Below are positions 30,494 to 40,373 of a stretch of 62,036 nt of DNA, piece by piece. The number at the start of each line of letters is the position of its first letter. Within the stretch, counting starts at the first letter, position 1. Location: positions 1-62,036 of the forward strand of contig NZ_VZPL01000027.1 in assembly GCF_008801575.1 (NCBI RefSeq). The letters run 5' to 3'. Under the pieces are notes generated by a model, which was not told the DNA's origin, searched no databases, and was given only the letters and a program-made list of their open reading frames with translations. The position numbers and the translations under genes are program-made. The stretch comes from Xanthomonas cissicola. GTDB taxonomy: Bacteria; Pseudomonadota; Gammaproteobacteria; Xanthomonadales; Xanthomonadaceae.

Positions 30494-33400
30494 CTAACCC
30501 ACACAGATCCGGTCGCGCCCGGCGCTCTTGGCCTCGTACAAGGCGTGATCGGCGCGCTGCATCAGCGACGAGCCGGTGTCTTCGTCGCGCAGTGCGGCAA
30601 CACCGGCGCTGAAGGTCACCTGCAAGCCCTCGACGCTGCCCCAGTCGTGACGGGCATGGAAGAGCGCGCGGATGCGCAGGCAAAGTGCCTGTGCCTCGTC
30701 CAGCGTGGTGTCGGCCAATAGCAGCGCGAATTCTTCGCCGCCCAGGCGTGCCGGCAGATCCGAGGCGCGCGCGGCCGCCGTGAGAAGCACCCCTACCTCG
30801 TGCAGGACCGCATCGCCGCTGGCGTGCGAATAATGGTCGTTGATGCGCTTGAAGTGATCGATATCCAGAATCGCCAGCACCAGCGGGCGTGCACTGCGCC
30901 GTGCACGGCTGATATCGCGCGCCAGCGCTTCGTCGAAATGGCGACGGTTGGGTAGCCCGGTCAACGCATCTTCGTGCGCCTGACGCTCGAACACATCGGA
31001 CTTGATACGCAAACGCGTCAATAGCTCGCTCTTTTCCTGGTTGGCCTGCAGCAAGCGCTGCGCCTGCCGTTGCAGGTCCTCGGTGCGCTTGCGCACCAGC
31101 TCGGCCAGGCGCGCGTTATGGGTCTTGTAGCGATGCAGCAACACGCGATACAGCAAGGCCAGCAACAAGAGCGTCCCCAGCGCCGCGGCCAAGCGCACAT
31201 CCTGGCGTTGCCACCACAGCGGCAATACCTCGAACGCCCACACCGCTTCGTGCGGGCTCCATGCCCCGCCCGGATGGCGCGCAGCCACGTGCAGACGATA
31301 CTTGCCCGGCGGCAGGCCGATGAATTCCACGCTGCGCTGCCGGCCGCGCTCGGTCCAGCTAGCGTCCAGACCCTCCAGTCGGGTGCGGTACTCGATTCGC
31401 TCCGGCAGCAGAAAGCTCATGCCGACGTAGGACACGTTCAAGCGATGCCCGCCAGCCAGTTGTGCGCGCTGGCGCCACACCAACGGCTGGCCATCCTGCT
31501 GCACATTCTCGATCACTGCCGGCGGCGGGCGACGTTCGCGAAAGCGCTGCAGGCGTGAGGGGTCGACCCTGCTCACGCCGCCAGCTGTCACCACCCACAC
31601 CGTGCCGTCGGCACGCCGCAGCAGGCTGGGGCCGGAACTGCCGTTGGCCTGCGCATTGCCCATGCCATCGATCTCGCCATAGCGTTCGATCGCGAGCGTG
31701 CCGTGCCCGTCGGCAACGGCATTGAGGGTCTTAAGTTCGGTACGCAGCACACCGCGATTGCTGCTGATCCATGCATTGCCACGCCGGTCGTCGATGAGCT
31801 GGAACACCGTATCCACCGGCATACCCTGCTCCAGACCCACGCGTGCAAGCACGCCATTGCGCTCGCGATACAGGCCGCGATCGGTCGCGATCCACATGGC
31901 ATCGCCGATGGGCTGAAAACCGAACACGCTGCGCGCGCCGCCCAGTTTTTCCAGATTCAACTGGCGCAGCTTGCCGTTGCGTAGCACTGCCGCACCATCG
32001 ACCGAACCGATCCACAACGCACCATCGACGCTGGCCAATGCGGTCACCACGCTGGCAGGCAGGCCTTCGATGGCCAACGGCGCGCGCCTGCCATCCACTA
32101 GCTGCGCCACGCCACGCTGGGTTGCCAGCCACACCGCATCGTGGTCGTCGATCACGATCGCGCGGATATGCCCGCCGGGAATGCCCTCGGCCTCGCCGTA
32201 ATGGCGCAGCACGCGCCCAGCGCGCAACACGAAGACGCCATCGGCATAGGTGCCCACCCAAAGATCGCCGTGCCGGTCCAGCGCCAGACTGAGCACCGAA
32301 AGGCATCGCCCGGAGGGTGTGACCACCGGCACCGGCACGATGCGCCCGTCCGGCAGCATCCGGTCCAGGCCGGCGGTTCCGGCGATCCACAGACTGCCGT
32401 CGCGGTCTTTCAACATGGCGCGGCTGTAGTCGCCGCTTAATCCATCGCGCTGGCTGTAGCTGCTGAACAGGGTCTCGCGCAGCCGGAACAGACCGCCGTT
32501 GGCGCCGACCCAGATACTGCCTTCTGCGTCCTCACGCAGGCTGACGATACGTCCGGTCGGCAGGCTGCGACCGGCCGGCAGCTGCTCCACGCCGTACGGC
32601 CCGATCCGCAGCAGCCCCTGGTTTTCGCTGCCCAGCCACAGATCGCCGCGGCGATCCTGCAGCATCGCGGTGAAGTGGCCCTGCCCCGGCACCCGATGCA
32701 CCAGCTCGGCGCGCTCGCCCTGCAGGCGATACAGCTGATCGCCCGCAACCACCCACACCGTGCCGTCCGTTGCGCGATACGGCCATGCCAACCCCGGTGG
32801 AAACCCGAATGCAGCCGGCGCGCGGTGCATGCGCCCATCCGGTTCGCGGTAGATCAATCCATCGAAGGTGCCGATCAACAAGCGCCCCCGCGCATCGAAC
32901 ACCATGCGCGGAAAGCTGCTCTGCAGTGGCGCGTCATCGCGCGGCGGGAAATAGTCGAAGTGCCCATCCGGCCACAGGCAGCCCAGCCCATGCCCTTCGA
33001 ACAACAGCCACATGCGGCCTTCAGCGTCCATGGTCATGGCATGGATCAACGCCTGCGGCCACTGCCCCTGCCGCTGCCACTGCCGCCATTGCCCATCGGC
33101 AGCATGCCGGACCAGGTTGCCGCGTGCATCGCTCAGCCACAGCGCGCCATCGCGATCTACGTAGAGTGCGCCGACGCCGTTATCGGGCAGCCCCGGGCGC
33201 GTGCTGCGGTCGATCACGCTGAATTCCAGCCCGTTGTAGCGCACCAGGCCTTCCCAGGTTGCAAACCACAGATACCCGTCGCGGGTCTGGGCGATGTCGC
33301 GCAAGGAGTTGTGCGGCAGCCCGTTGCGCGAACTCCAGCTATCGATGGCGTAATCGCGCAAGCGTGCCGTTCCGGCCGGTGAAGCAACCGCAACAAGCGA

Positions 33401-33529
33401 ACACAGCGCCAACAGCAGGCAGGCGCCGACACCGAACCAGCGCTGCTGCTGTCTATTTCTTCGTCGTGCTGACGTCTGGACGCCGCAACTGCTCTCGCCT
33501 GTTTGCCAGGCGCCCACCCCATCGTTCAT
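30494..33529 (-). CDS. Two-component-type propeller sensor with GGDEF domain (diguanylate cyclase)
   Basis: This 1011-residue protein probably makes cyclic di-GMP in response to a periplasmic cue. After a signal/anchor near residues 25-50 come about a dozen Reg_prop repeats (for example LWLGSENQGLLRIGP, IWVGANGGLFRL, LWVGTYADGVFVLRAG) forming a beta-propeller pair. A Y_Y_Y domain follows (YRTRLEGLDASWTERG, GLPPGKYRLHVAARHP), then one membrane span near residue 795, a coiled-coil linker and the GGDEF domain. The active site is LGGEEFALL. An inhibitory I-site RxxD (RASD) lies five residues before it, suggesting product feedback. I chose the Met at 33529; the frame extends to 33760. Confidence 0.88.
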   Translation of the reverse strand: MNDGVGAWQTGESSCGVQTSARRRNRQQQRWFGVGACLLLALCSLVAVASPAGTARLRDYAIDSWSSRNGLPHNSLRDIAQTRDGYLWFATWEGLVRYNGLEFSVIDRSTRPGLPDNGVGALYVDRDGALWLSDARGNLVRHAADGQWRQWQRQGQWPQALIHAMTMDAEGRMWLLFEGHGLGCLWPDGHFDYFPPRDDAPLQSSFPRMVFDARGRLLIGTFDGLIYREPDGRMHRAPAAFGFPPGLAWPYRATDGTVWVVAGDQLYRLQGERAELVHRVPGQGHFTAMLQDRRGDLWLGSENQGLLRIGPYGVEQLPAGRSLPTGRIVSLREDAEGSIWVGANGGLFRLRETLFSSYSQRDGLSGDYSRAMLKDRDGSLWIAGTAGLDRMLPDGRIVPVPVVTPSGRCLSVLSLALDRHGDLWVGTYADGVFVLRAGRVLRHYGEAEGIPGGHIRAIVIDDHDAVWLATQRGVAQLVDGRRAPLAIEGLPASVVTALASVDGALWIGSVDGAAVLRNGKLRQLNLEKLGGARSVFGFQPIGDAMWIATDRGLYRERNGVLARVGLEQGMPVDTVFQLIDDRRGNAWISSNRGVLRTELKTLNAVADGHGTLAIERYGEIDGMGNAQANGSSGPSLLRRADGTVWVVTAGGVSRVDPSRLQRFRERRPPPAVIENVQQDGQPLVWRQRAQLAGGHRLNVSYVGMSFLLPERIEYRTRLEGLDASWTERGRQRSVEFIGLPPGKYRLHVAARHPGGAWSPHEAVWAFEVLPLWWQRQDVRLAAALGTLLLLALLYRVLLHRYKTHNARLAELVRKRTEDLQRQAQRLLQANQEKSELLTRLRIKSDVFERQAHEDALTGLPNRRHFDEALARDISRARRSARPLVLAILDIDHFKRINDHYSHASGDAVLHEVGVLLTAAARASDLPARLGGEEFALLLADTTLDEAQALCLRIRALFHARHDWGSVEGLQVTFSAGVAALRDEDTGSSLMQRADHALYEAKSAGRDRICVG

Positions 33530-33790
33530 CACACACAACGCGCCGTTCGCTGGCGATATGGTAGGCAAAAACGCCGCGCGGCGTTCGACGATGGAAGCGC
33601 ACCTCTGGAAAGCCTTGCTGCAACTCCCTGCGCGTGGGTCAGGCCACTGTCTGCGAGCTGCATCTGCGCGGAACATTGCGCAGATGCCCATCGGCACTGC
33701 CACGATCAAGAATTGGAGCTGATGTGCATCGCGTAACGCGTGCGATACCCAGGCCGGCACGCCTGCGCTCGCGCATGATGCACGCAGGCG

Positions 33791-34540
33791 TTAGGCGCCC
33801 AGGCGCTGGCGCACGGCCTCGAACAAGGTCACACCGGTCGCGACCGACACATTGAGGCTTTCGATTTCGCCGGGCATCGGGATCTTGACCAGGCCGTCGC
33901 AGTGCTCGCGGGTGAGACGGCGCAGGCCATCGGCCTCGCCACCCAGAACCAGCCCGACATTGCCGCGCAGATCCACGCTGTACAACGAAGCGTCTGCTTC
34001 GCCGGCCAAGCCATACAGCCACACCCCCTGCTTCTGCAGGTCGCGCAGGCAGCGCGCCAGGTTGGTCACCGCCACCACCGGAATACGGTCGGCGGCACCG
34101 GCGGAGGTCTTGCGCACGGTGGCGTTCACCGTGGCCGACTTGTCCTTGGGAATCACCACCGCAGTGACCCCGGCCGCTGCCGCACTGCGCAGGCAAGCGC
34201 CAAGGTTGTGCGGGTCCTGCACGCCATCGAGGATCAGCACCAGCGCGCGCCCTGCGGCGGCCTCGACCAGCCCTTCCAGCTCGTTCTCTGCCCACAGCCG
34301 CGCGGCGGCATAGCGCGCGGCCACGCCCTGATGGCGCACCTGCCCGCCCACACCGTCCAGCGCCTGGGTATTGACCCGGCGCACGTCGATACCCTTGCGG
34401 CGCGCCTGTTCCTCGATCTCGGTCAGGCGCGGATTCTTGCTGCCGGCTTCGATCAAGACCTCGCGCACGTTGTCGGCGTCGTTCTCGACGGACGAGGCGA
34501 CAGCGTTGACGCCGACGATCCACTGGTTCTGCTTGCTCAT
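33791..34540 (-). CDS. rlmB: 23S rRNA (guanosine-2'-O-)-methyltransferase RlmB
   Basis: This 249-residue SpoU-class methyltransferase modifies G2251 in the 23S rRNA peptidyl-transferase loop. The N-terminal substrate-binding domain begins WIVGVNAVASSVE. The knotted catalytic domain has motif 1 in LILDGVQDPHNLGACLRSA, motif 2 in VGLVLGGEADGL and motif 3 in IPMPGEIESLNVSVATGV. The start is the ATG at 34540 (MSKQNQ), matching the family; an upstream frame to 34594 has no similarity. Confidence 0.94.
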   Translation of the reverse strand: MSKQNQWIVGVNAVASSVENDADNVREVLIEAGSKNPRLTEIEEQARRKGIDVRRVNTQALDGVGGQVRHQGVAARYAAARLWAENELEGLVEAAAGRALVLILDGVQDPHNLGACLRSAAAAGVTAVVIPKDKSATVNATVRKTSAGAADRIPVVAVTNLARCLRDLQKQGVWLYGLAGEADASLYSVDLRGNVGLVLGGEADGLRRLTREHCDGLVKIPMPGEIESLNVSVATGVTLFEAVRQRLGA

Positions 34541-34850
34541 TGCGCGGGCATACGAAGAGGTAAAGAGGGAATGGTAGGGCCTGCGGCCTGTCACGTCACG
34601 GCCGGTGCATGGGAGCCCGGGCGATGCCAGCGAAGCGGTGCTGCAAGGGGCACCGGTGCTGGACGCGCAGCGCCCGGGTCAATGGCGCGCCTGCAGTGAA
34701 CGCATGCTGGCCGTGCAACCCATCGTGCCGATGGAAGCCTGCCATATCGTGCACCAGCGCGTCTTGGCGCGGCGAGACGGCCGCGAGCGAGGTGATACCG
34801 TCACTGCTCGCATGCCGCGATGAGCAGCACAATCAAACCAGGGCGACTTC
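34541..34850. other. Intergenic stretch without recognisable gene
   Basis: No ORF here has a convincing start, codon pattern or family. It contains the promoter region of rlmB and the 3' flank of the GFA-family gene. I see no terminator or structured RNA with confidence. Confidence 0.5.
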
Positions 34851-35324
34851 TCACGCGGGCCAATGCGCAGTGTCGTGATCCGGATGCTGCCGCGACACCA
34901 CGCTGGCCAAAAAAGCCTCCGCGGCGGCATCGTCTTCGGGTGGACGCGTGGGTAGATGCGCCAAGCTATCGACGAAGGGCAGCTTGCGATCCAACCCATA
35001 CTGGATATGCGGCGGCAACCGCTCCGGCGTGTCGAAGGCACCTGCTGCAACCGAGATCCCGTCGGGTGCCTCATAAGTCAATGGCGTGCCGCAATCGGCG
35101 CAAAACCCACGCTGCACGACCGTCGACGATGCAAAGCGCTTGGGCTCGCCACGGGTCCAGCGAAACTCGGTGCCTCGCACAGACACCAGCGGCGCGTAAT
35201 ACGCGCCGAATGCTTTCTGACACATGCGGCAGTGGCAGATGGAAGCGTCCACCAACGCACCACGCACATGAAACCGCACCGCCCCGCACTGGCAGCCGCC
35301 GCTGTATTCGCTTGAAGTGTCCAT
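34851..35324 (-). CDS. GFA/CENP-V family zinc protein
   Basis: This 157-residue protein of the glutathione-dependent formaldehyde-activating (GFA/Mis18-like CENP-V/GFA) fold binds zinc through conserved cysteines: GGCQCGAVRF, HCRMCQKAF and GFCADCGTPLTYE. The spacing matches the family. The fold was first described in an enzyme that helps form S-hydroxymethyl-glutathione, but most members have no proven activity, so I do not assign one. No signal peptide. Spacers flank it on both sides, so it is monocistronic. Confidence 0.87.
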   Translation of the reverse strand: MDTSSEYSGGCQCGAVRFHVRGALVDASICHCRMCQKAFGAYYAPLVSVRGTEFRWTRGEPKRFASSTVVQRGFCADCGTPLTYEAPDGISVAAGAFDTPERLPPHIQYGLDRKLPFVDSLAHLPTRPPEDDAAAEAFLASVVSRQHPDHDTAHWPA

Positions 35325-35605
35325 GCTCTGCTCCGCGTCAGTCTGTTACGGACACCATTGCAGACCCACACACCTGCAACGGCCCCACCTGCCTCTATGA
35401 CAGCTAATAACACGACTGCGCTCACCACCAAGCGGACGCGGCCGGTAGCGGGATTGGGAATCGGCCGGAAACGCCGGCACGCTGCGATGGATCAGCGCCA
35501 TCTGCACCCATCCGACGACTCTCGCTATATGTTAGTGGCTGCTCTTGCCACCACTAAACGTGCTGCGGGCTGCCATTTCGGTCGCCCGCAGCATGGGCCT
35601 GCAGC

Positions 35606-38134
35606 TCAGTACGATTTCTTCTTGCGCTTGGTCGGCTTCTCGCGGGGCGGCAGCGGCGCCTCGGGCGCTGCGCCATTTTCGTCGGCCAGGCGGAAATCGA
35701 TCTTGCGCTCTTCCATGCTGGCCTTGAGCACCAGCACACGCACCGGGTCGCCGAGGCGGAACTCGCGGCCACGGCGCTCGCCGCTGAGCGTCTTGCGAAT
35801 CGGATCGAACTGGTAATAGTCCTGCGGCAGCTGCGTGACGTGCACCAGGCCGTTGACCTTGGACTGCGTCAACTCCACGAACAGGCCAAATCCCGTCACA
35901 CCGCTGATCACGCCATCGAACTGGCCACCGACGTGCTTTTCCATCCACGCTGCGCGGTAGCGCTCGTCCACTTCGCGCTCGGCTTCATCGGCACGCCGTC
36001 CGCGCTCGGAGCATTGCAATGCCAGCGCCGCCATCTGACGCGGGGTATAGATGAATGTCTGCGGGCTGGCGCCGGTCAGTGCGTGCTTGATTGCGCGGTG
36101 TACCAACAGATCCGGGTAACGCCGAATCGGCGAGGTGAAATGCGCGTATGCCTCCAACGCCAGACCGAAATGGCCGTTGTTCTCCGGCGAATACACCGCC
36201 AGGCTCTGGCTGCGCAGCAACACCGATTCCAGCAGCGCCGCATCCGGACGCGCGCGCACCTTCTTCAGCAGCTTGGTGTAGTCGCCGGGTCGTACCTTGC
36301 TCCATGCCGGCAAGCTCAGCTGGAATTCCTTGAGGAACTCCAGCAGGTCTTCGTACTTGCTCTCCGGCGGGCGCTCATGCACACGGTAGGGCGCGGGCAC
36401 ATGCACGCTCAGCAGGTAGCGCGCCGCCTCGACGTTGGCGGCGATCATGCATTCTTCGATGAGCTTGTGGGCATCGTTGCGCACCAGCATGCCGGCCTGG
36501 GTGACTTCGCCGGTATTGTCCAGCACGAAGCGCACTTCGGAGGTTTCGAACTCGATTGCGCCGCGATGCGTGCGCGCCTTCGACAGCAGGTGATACAGCT
36601 GATGCAGGCGCTGCACTTGCGGCAGCAACGGACCGATGAAGGCCTTGGTATCCGCATCGTCTTCGCCCACCGCCTTCCAGACCTGGCTATAGGTCAGGCG
36701 TGCGTGCGAATTCATCACCGCTTCGTAAAAACGCGAGCCGGTCACTTCGCCATCGCGCCCCACCTGCATGTCGCAGACGAAACACATGCGGTCGACCTTG
36801 GGCATCAGCGAGCAGATGCCGTTGGACAGCGTTTCAGGCAGCATCGGCACCACGAACCCAGGGAAATACACCGAGGTGGCGCGCTTTTGCGCTTCGTCGT
36901 CCAGCGGCGTCCCGGGACGCACGTAGTTGGACACGTCGGCGATTGCCACCACCAGACGGAAGCCGTCGGCGTTGGGTTCGCAATACACCGCGTCGTCGAA
37001 ATCCTTGGCGTCTTCGCCATCGATGGTGACCAGTGGCATCTGCCGCAGGTCCACGCGCCGGCCGATCATCTGCGGCTCGACCACCAACGGCACGGCCGCC
37101 GCTTCGTCCAGTACTTCTTGCGGAAATTCGTGCGGTAATTCATGGCCGTGGATGGCCATTTCCACGACCAGCGACGGCGTCAGCTTGTCGCCCAGCACCG
37201 CGATGATCTTGCCGATCGCCGGGCGGCGCGCGTCCGGCGGGGCGATCAGTTCGCAGACCACCAATTGGCCTTCGCGTGCCTCGCCGATACCGTCCGGAGC
37301 GATCTGCACATTGCGCTGGATGCGCTTGTCGTCGGGGTCGACGTAAGCCACCCCGTGCTCATAGAAGAAGCGCCCCAGCATGCGCGACATGCCACGCTCG
37401 AGCACGCGCGCAATGGCGCCTTCGCGACGGCCGCGGCGATCGATGCCGGTGACATTGGCGAGCGCGCGGTCGCCATGCATGACCTTGCGCATTTCGAACG
37501 GTGGCAGGAACAGATCGTCGCCGCCCTCGTCGGGTTTGAGGAAACCAAACCCCTCCGGATTTGCGATGACCACGCCGGCGATCAGGCTGGTCTGCTGCAC
37601 CGGCGCATAACCGCCGCGGCGGTTCTGCACCAGCTGTGCTTCGCGCACCATCGCAGCCAGGCGCTTGCCCAGTGCGTCGATGCGATCGCTCAGATTGAGC
37701 TGCTCGGCAATTTCTTCGGCGGTCTGCGGACCGTCGCAGGCTTCCAGCAACTGCAGGATCGCCTCGCGGCTGGCGATCGGCTCGGCATACCGAAGAGCCT
37801 CGCGCTCGGCATGCGGATCCTTGAATTCGGCAGCCGCGGGCGCGGCGGTCTGGAAGCGTTCCGGCGGCGGCGCAGACGGGCCACTCTTGCGCGGATGCGG
37901 AGCGCGCGGCGCAGGCGGCGCGGTCGCCGGCTGTGGCGAGGCTTTGGAGGCGTTGGATGCTTTGTCGGCAGCGCGCTTGTTGGCGGACCTGGTCGATGCG
38001 CCGGCTGCGGCACGGACCAGGAAGTCTGGCATCCAGCCCGGCAACTTCTGCTGTTCGGCAGCGCTGGAATCGCCTGCGCCGGTGGATTTGCGGCGACTCG
38101 GCCGATCGGAATCTGGGGTTTTTTTCTTTGTCAT
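35606..38134 (-). CDS. rnr: Ribonuclease R
   Basis: This 842-residue processive 3'-5' exoribonuclease degrades structured RNA. It has a basic Lys/Arg-rich N-terminal extension (about 1-90), a winged-helix part, two cold-shock domains and the RNB catalytic core. The core has the acidic segment VTIDGEDAKDFDDAVYCE near residue 375, with its four metal-binding aspartates, and HFTSPIRRYPDLLVHRAI near residue 640. An S1 domain (GVISGVTGFGLFVELTQSKV) and a basic tail (TKRKKKSY) follow. It is longer than E. coli RNase R (813). The start ATG at 38134 is near the tRNA-Leu gene, which is on the other strand. Confidence 0.95.
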   Translation of the reverse strand: MTKKKTPDSDRPSRRKSTGAGDSSAAEQQKLPGWMPDFLVRAAAGASTRSANKRAADKASNASKASPQPATAPPAPRAPHPRKSGPSAPPPERFQTAAPAAAEFKDPHAEREALRYAEPIASREAILQLLEACDGPQTAEEIAEQLNLSDRIDALGKRLAAMVREAQLVQNRRGGYAPVQQTSLIAGVVIANPEGFGFLKPDEGGDDLFLPPFEMRKVMHGDRALANVTGIDRRGRREGAIARVLERGMSRMLGRFFYEHGVAYVDPDDKRIQRNVQIAPDGIGEAREGQLVVCELIAPPDARRPAIGKIIAVLGDKLTPSLVVEMAIHGHELPHEFPQEVLDEAAAVPLVVEPQMIGRRVDLRQMPLVTIDGEDAKDFDDAVYCEPNADGFRLVVAIADVSNYVRPGTPLDDEAQKRATSVYFPGFVVPMLPETLSNGICSLMPKVDRMCFVCDMQVGRDGEVTGSRFYEAVMNSHARLTYSQVWKAVGEDDADTKAFIGPLLPQVQRLHQLYHLLSKARTHRGAIEFETSEVRFVLDNTGEVTQAGMLVRNDAHKLIEECMIAANVEAARYLLSVHVPAPYRVHERPPESKYEDLLEFLKEFQLSLPAWSKVRPGDYTKLLKKVRARPDAALLESVLLRSQSLAVYSPENNGHFGLALEAYAHFTSPIRRYPDLLVHRAIKHALTGASPQTFIYTPRQMAALALQCSERGRRADEAEREVDERYRAAWMEKHVGGQFDGVISGVTGFGLFVELTQSKVNGLVHVTQLPQDYYQFDPIRKTLSGERRGREFRLGDPVRVLVLKASMEERKIDFRLADENGAAPEAPLPPREKPTKRKKKSY

Positions 38135-38255
38135 TGCTTACATGGTACTGCGTGGCGCGGCGAGATGGGCAGCAAGGCCGGCGCGACCGCCGACGATTAC
38201 TGCACAGAAACCATTGACAAGCCTGTCGGGAGCCTGCAGAATTTGCGGATCACCT

Positions 38256-38342
38256 GCCCAGGTGGCGGAATTGGTAGACGCACTAGCTTCAGGTGCTAGC
38301 GGGGGCAACTTCGTGGAGGTTCGAGTCCTCTTCTGGGCACCA
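38256..38342 (+). tRNA. tRNA-Leu (CAG anticodon)
   Basis: The 87-nt gene folds as a class II tRNA. The acceptor GCCCAGG pairs with TCTGGGC, and discriminator A and an encoded CCA (38340-38342) follow. The anticodon stem CTAGC/GCTAG encloses TTCAGGT, giving CAG at 38290-38292 for leucine codon CUG. There is a long variable arm (CGGGGGCAACTTCGTGG) and a T-arm containing GTTCGAG. The long variable arm and D-loop TTGGTAGACGC support Leu. Confidence 0.96.
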
Positions 38343-38665
38343 GTTTAAAGTTTAAAAAGACCTCCGAGCAATCGGGGTTCTTCTGGTTTCTGCGGCTCGA
38401 AAATGCAGTGCTCTGTACTCGATCGCCGCGCCGAGCCCTTGCCGGCACCTCGACCCGGGCTCGCTTTCCTGGCGTCGGACGCGGCAGATAGCCTCGCTTG
38501 AGCCCGTCGGCCGTCATCACGCTCCACGCGGAATGTGGGCCCGCGCAATGCTAAAAAAACCAAACGCGACTGTCGGCACGCACAACGCAGCAGCGCGCGG
38601 GCGGCCGCAGTGCCACACTCACCAGCCGCGCTCGCCTTTCGACGAACGCGCGCGCGCCGCCCCCG
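38343..38665. other. Intergenic region downstream of tRNA-Leu with a candidate terminator
   Basis: At 38357-38382 a stem (AAGACCTCCGA with TCGGGGTTCTT, one mismatch and one G-U) closes a GCAA loop and probably ends the tRNA transcript, although no long T-run follows. The rest up to the esterase end at 38666 is GC-rich with no recognisable gene. Confidence 0.5.
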
Positions 38666-40189
38666 TCACGGCGCAGCGGTAATTCCTGCCTCGCGCAGCG
38701 CCCGTGCCCAGATGCGGTAGCCGGATTCGCTGGGATGGGTGCCATCGGGCATCAGCGCTTCGGGCAGCGTGCCGTCGGGCTGCAGCAGCCTGGGGCCGAT
38801 ATCGACCAACTGCACCGCCGGATCCTTGGCATAGCGCGCGACCAGCAGCCGGTTTGTCTCGGCGATCGGCGCGCGCCGCGCATCGTCGGGGTTGCGGCCA
38901 CGCGGCATGATCGCCATCAGGATCAGCTTGCTGTTGGGCAGGCGGCGGCGCACCTCACTCACCACCGCCTGCACACCCAACGCCGCTTCAGCCGGGGTAC
39001 TGGCGCGCGATTGCGCCGTGCCGCTGAGATTGTTGGTGCCGAGATGCAGCACCACCCAGCGCGGGTCCAGACCATTGAGTTCGCCCTGGCGGATGCGCCA
39101 CAGCACATTTTGCGTGCGGTCCCAGCCGAAGCCCAGATTCAGTACCGGCCGCATGCCATACAACCATTGCCACGATTCGGGGCCACTGACGCGCGTGGCC
39201 TGCGGCGGCCCAGACCAGAAATGGGTGATCGAGTCGCCGATCATCACTACCTCCGGCTTCAGGCTGCGCGCGATGGCCAGCGCTGCGTGGTGGCGTGCGT
39301 ACCAGTCGTAGGAATCCTGCTCCAGCCAGTCGACCGGCATCAGCGAGGTCGCCGCGTCACGGCCGAGTTCGGCCACCGGCTTGACCGGCGGCTCGCCCAG
39401 CAGCCGCGCGAGCGTGGGCTCGATCGCTTCGGCCAGCATGCGCTGCCCCCGCGTGTCCGGATGCAAGGCACCGGCCGCCGGACGGAACCGGGTGTCGTAA
39501 AACAGCTCGGTGCGCAGCTTGCCGTCGCGCTGGAAGACCGAGCTCACATCCAGATAGGTCACGCGTGGGTTGTCGCCGTAACGCACGGCCAGGCCCTGAT
39601 TGATCTGCGCATCGCGCCGCGATTTTTCGCTGGAGAGATCGCTGGGCAACACACTCAGCAGCAGGATGTGCGTGCGCGGCAGCTTTTGCTCGATCGCTGC
39701 GACCACCGCATCGATACCGAGTTGGGTCTGCTCGGCGGTTTGACCGAGATGGCCGGTGTTATTGGTGCCGATCAGCACCAGCGCGACCTTCGGCTGCAGC
39801 CCGTCGACTTCGCCATTGGCCAGCCGCCACAACACGTTTTCGGTGCCGTCGCCACTGAAACCCAGGTTGAGTGCGCCGCGGCTACCGTAGAAGGTTTGCC
39901 AGGTCGGCTGGAAGTCTTCGTCCGGCGCCCTGGCTTTTTCGTAGTTTTGGGTGATCGAATCGCCGATCAGCAGCAATTTGGTATCCGGGTGCTGCTTGAC
40001 CTGTTCCAGCACCTGGGCATGCCGCTGCGCCCACCAGGACTCCTGCAGGCGATCGGTCGGCACGATCGACGGTGGCGGCGTTTGCGCGCTTGCCATCGTG
40101 CAGAACAGCAGCAGCCCCCAGCACCAAAGCGTATGTGCAAAGCCGGAGCGTAAAACACGGAACGAAGCAGCGTGCGAAGACCGGGACAT
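38666..40189 (-). CDS. Tandem SGNH/GDSL hydrolase, exported
   Basis: This 507-residue exported protein has two successive SGNH (GDSL) esterase domains related to acetylesterases and PAF-acetylhydrolases. The signal peptide is MSRSSHAASFRVLRSG... ending near CTMASAQ. Domain 1 (about 50-270) has LLIGDSITQNYEKA and LIGTNNTGHLGQ. Domain 2 (about 290-505) has VMIGDSITHFWSG, LGTNNLSGTAQ and a complete Asp-x-x-His motif in MPDGTHPSESGY. In domain 1 the equivalent is AAGALHPDTRG, where the expected Asp is not visible. I start it at 40189 because the signal peptide must be N-terminal; the open frame continues into the ghost dehydrogenase region. Such proteins often deacetylate polysaccharides. Confidence 0.85.
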   Translation of the reverse strand: MSRSSHAASFRVLRSGFAHTLWCWGLLLFCTMASAQTPPPSIVPTDRLQESWWAQRHAQVLEQVKQHPDTKLLLIGDSITQNYEKARAPDEDFQPTWQTFYGSRGALNLGFSGDGTENVLWRLANGEVDGLQPKVALVLIGTNNTGHLGQTAEQTQLGIDAVVAAIEQKLPRTHILLLSVLPSDLSSEKSRRDAQINQGLAVRYGDNPRVTYLDVSSVFQRDGKLRTELFYDTRFRPAAGALHPDTRGQRMLAEAIEPTLARLLGEPPVKPVAELGRDAATSLMPVDWLEQDSYDWYARHHAALAIARSLKPEVVMIGDSITHFWSGPPQATRVSGPESWQWLYGMRPVLNLGFGWDRTQNVLWRIRQGELNGLDPRWVVLHLGTNNLSGTAQSRASTPAEAALGVQAVVSEVRRRLPNSKLILMAIMPRGRNPDDARRAPIAETNRLLVARYAKDPAVQLVDIGPRLLQPDGTLPEALMPDGTHPSESGYRIWARALREAGITAAP

Positions 40190-40291
40190 GCGCGCACCAG
40201 ACACGGGAGAGGCGTCGATTGTGGTCCGCGCCTGCAACGCAGGACAAGCGTTGGCGTAGCCGCCCTTGGTGATCACAACGCACTGCAGCAA

Positions 40292-40368
40292 GCGCTCGGA
40301 CCTTGCCGCATCGCTGCGGTCCGAGCGCGCTCCCGCGCTGCCGCGTATAGCGGCAGCGCGGGAGCGCG
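40292..40368. repeat. Two adjacent long hairpins
   Basis: GCGCTCGGACC (40292-40302) is complemented by GGTCCGAGCGC (40318-40328). Directly after, a perfect 19-bp stem (40326-40344 with 40350-40368) surrounds a 5-nt loop. They lie just past the ghost dehydrogenase segment (in its direction of transcription) and could serve as terminators for convergent or remnant transcripts. Confidence 0.65.
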
Positions 40369-40373
40369 GCAAG

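Noticed and set aside
34609..34878. Plus-strand ORF of 89 residues in the rlmB/GFA spacer
   Set aside because: No ribosome site, family or codon support.
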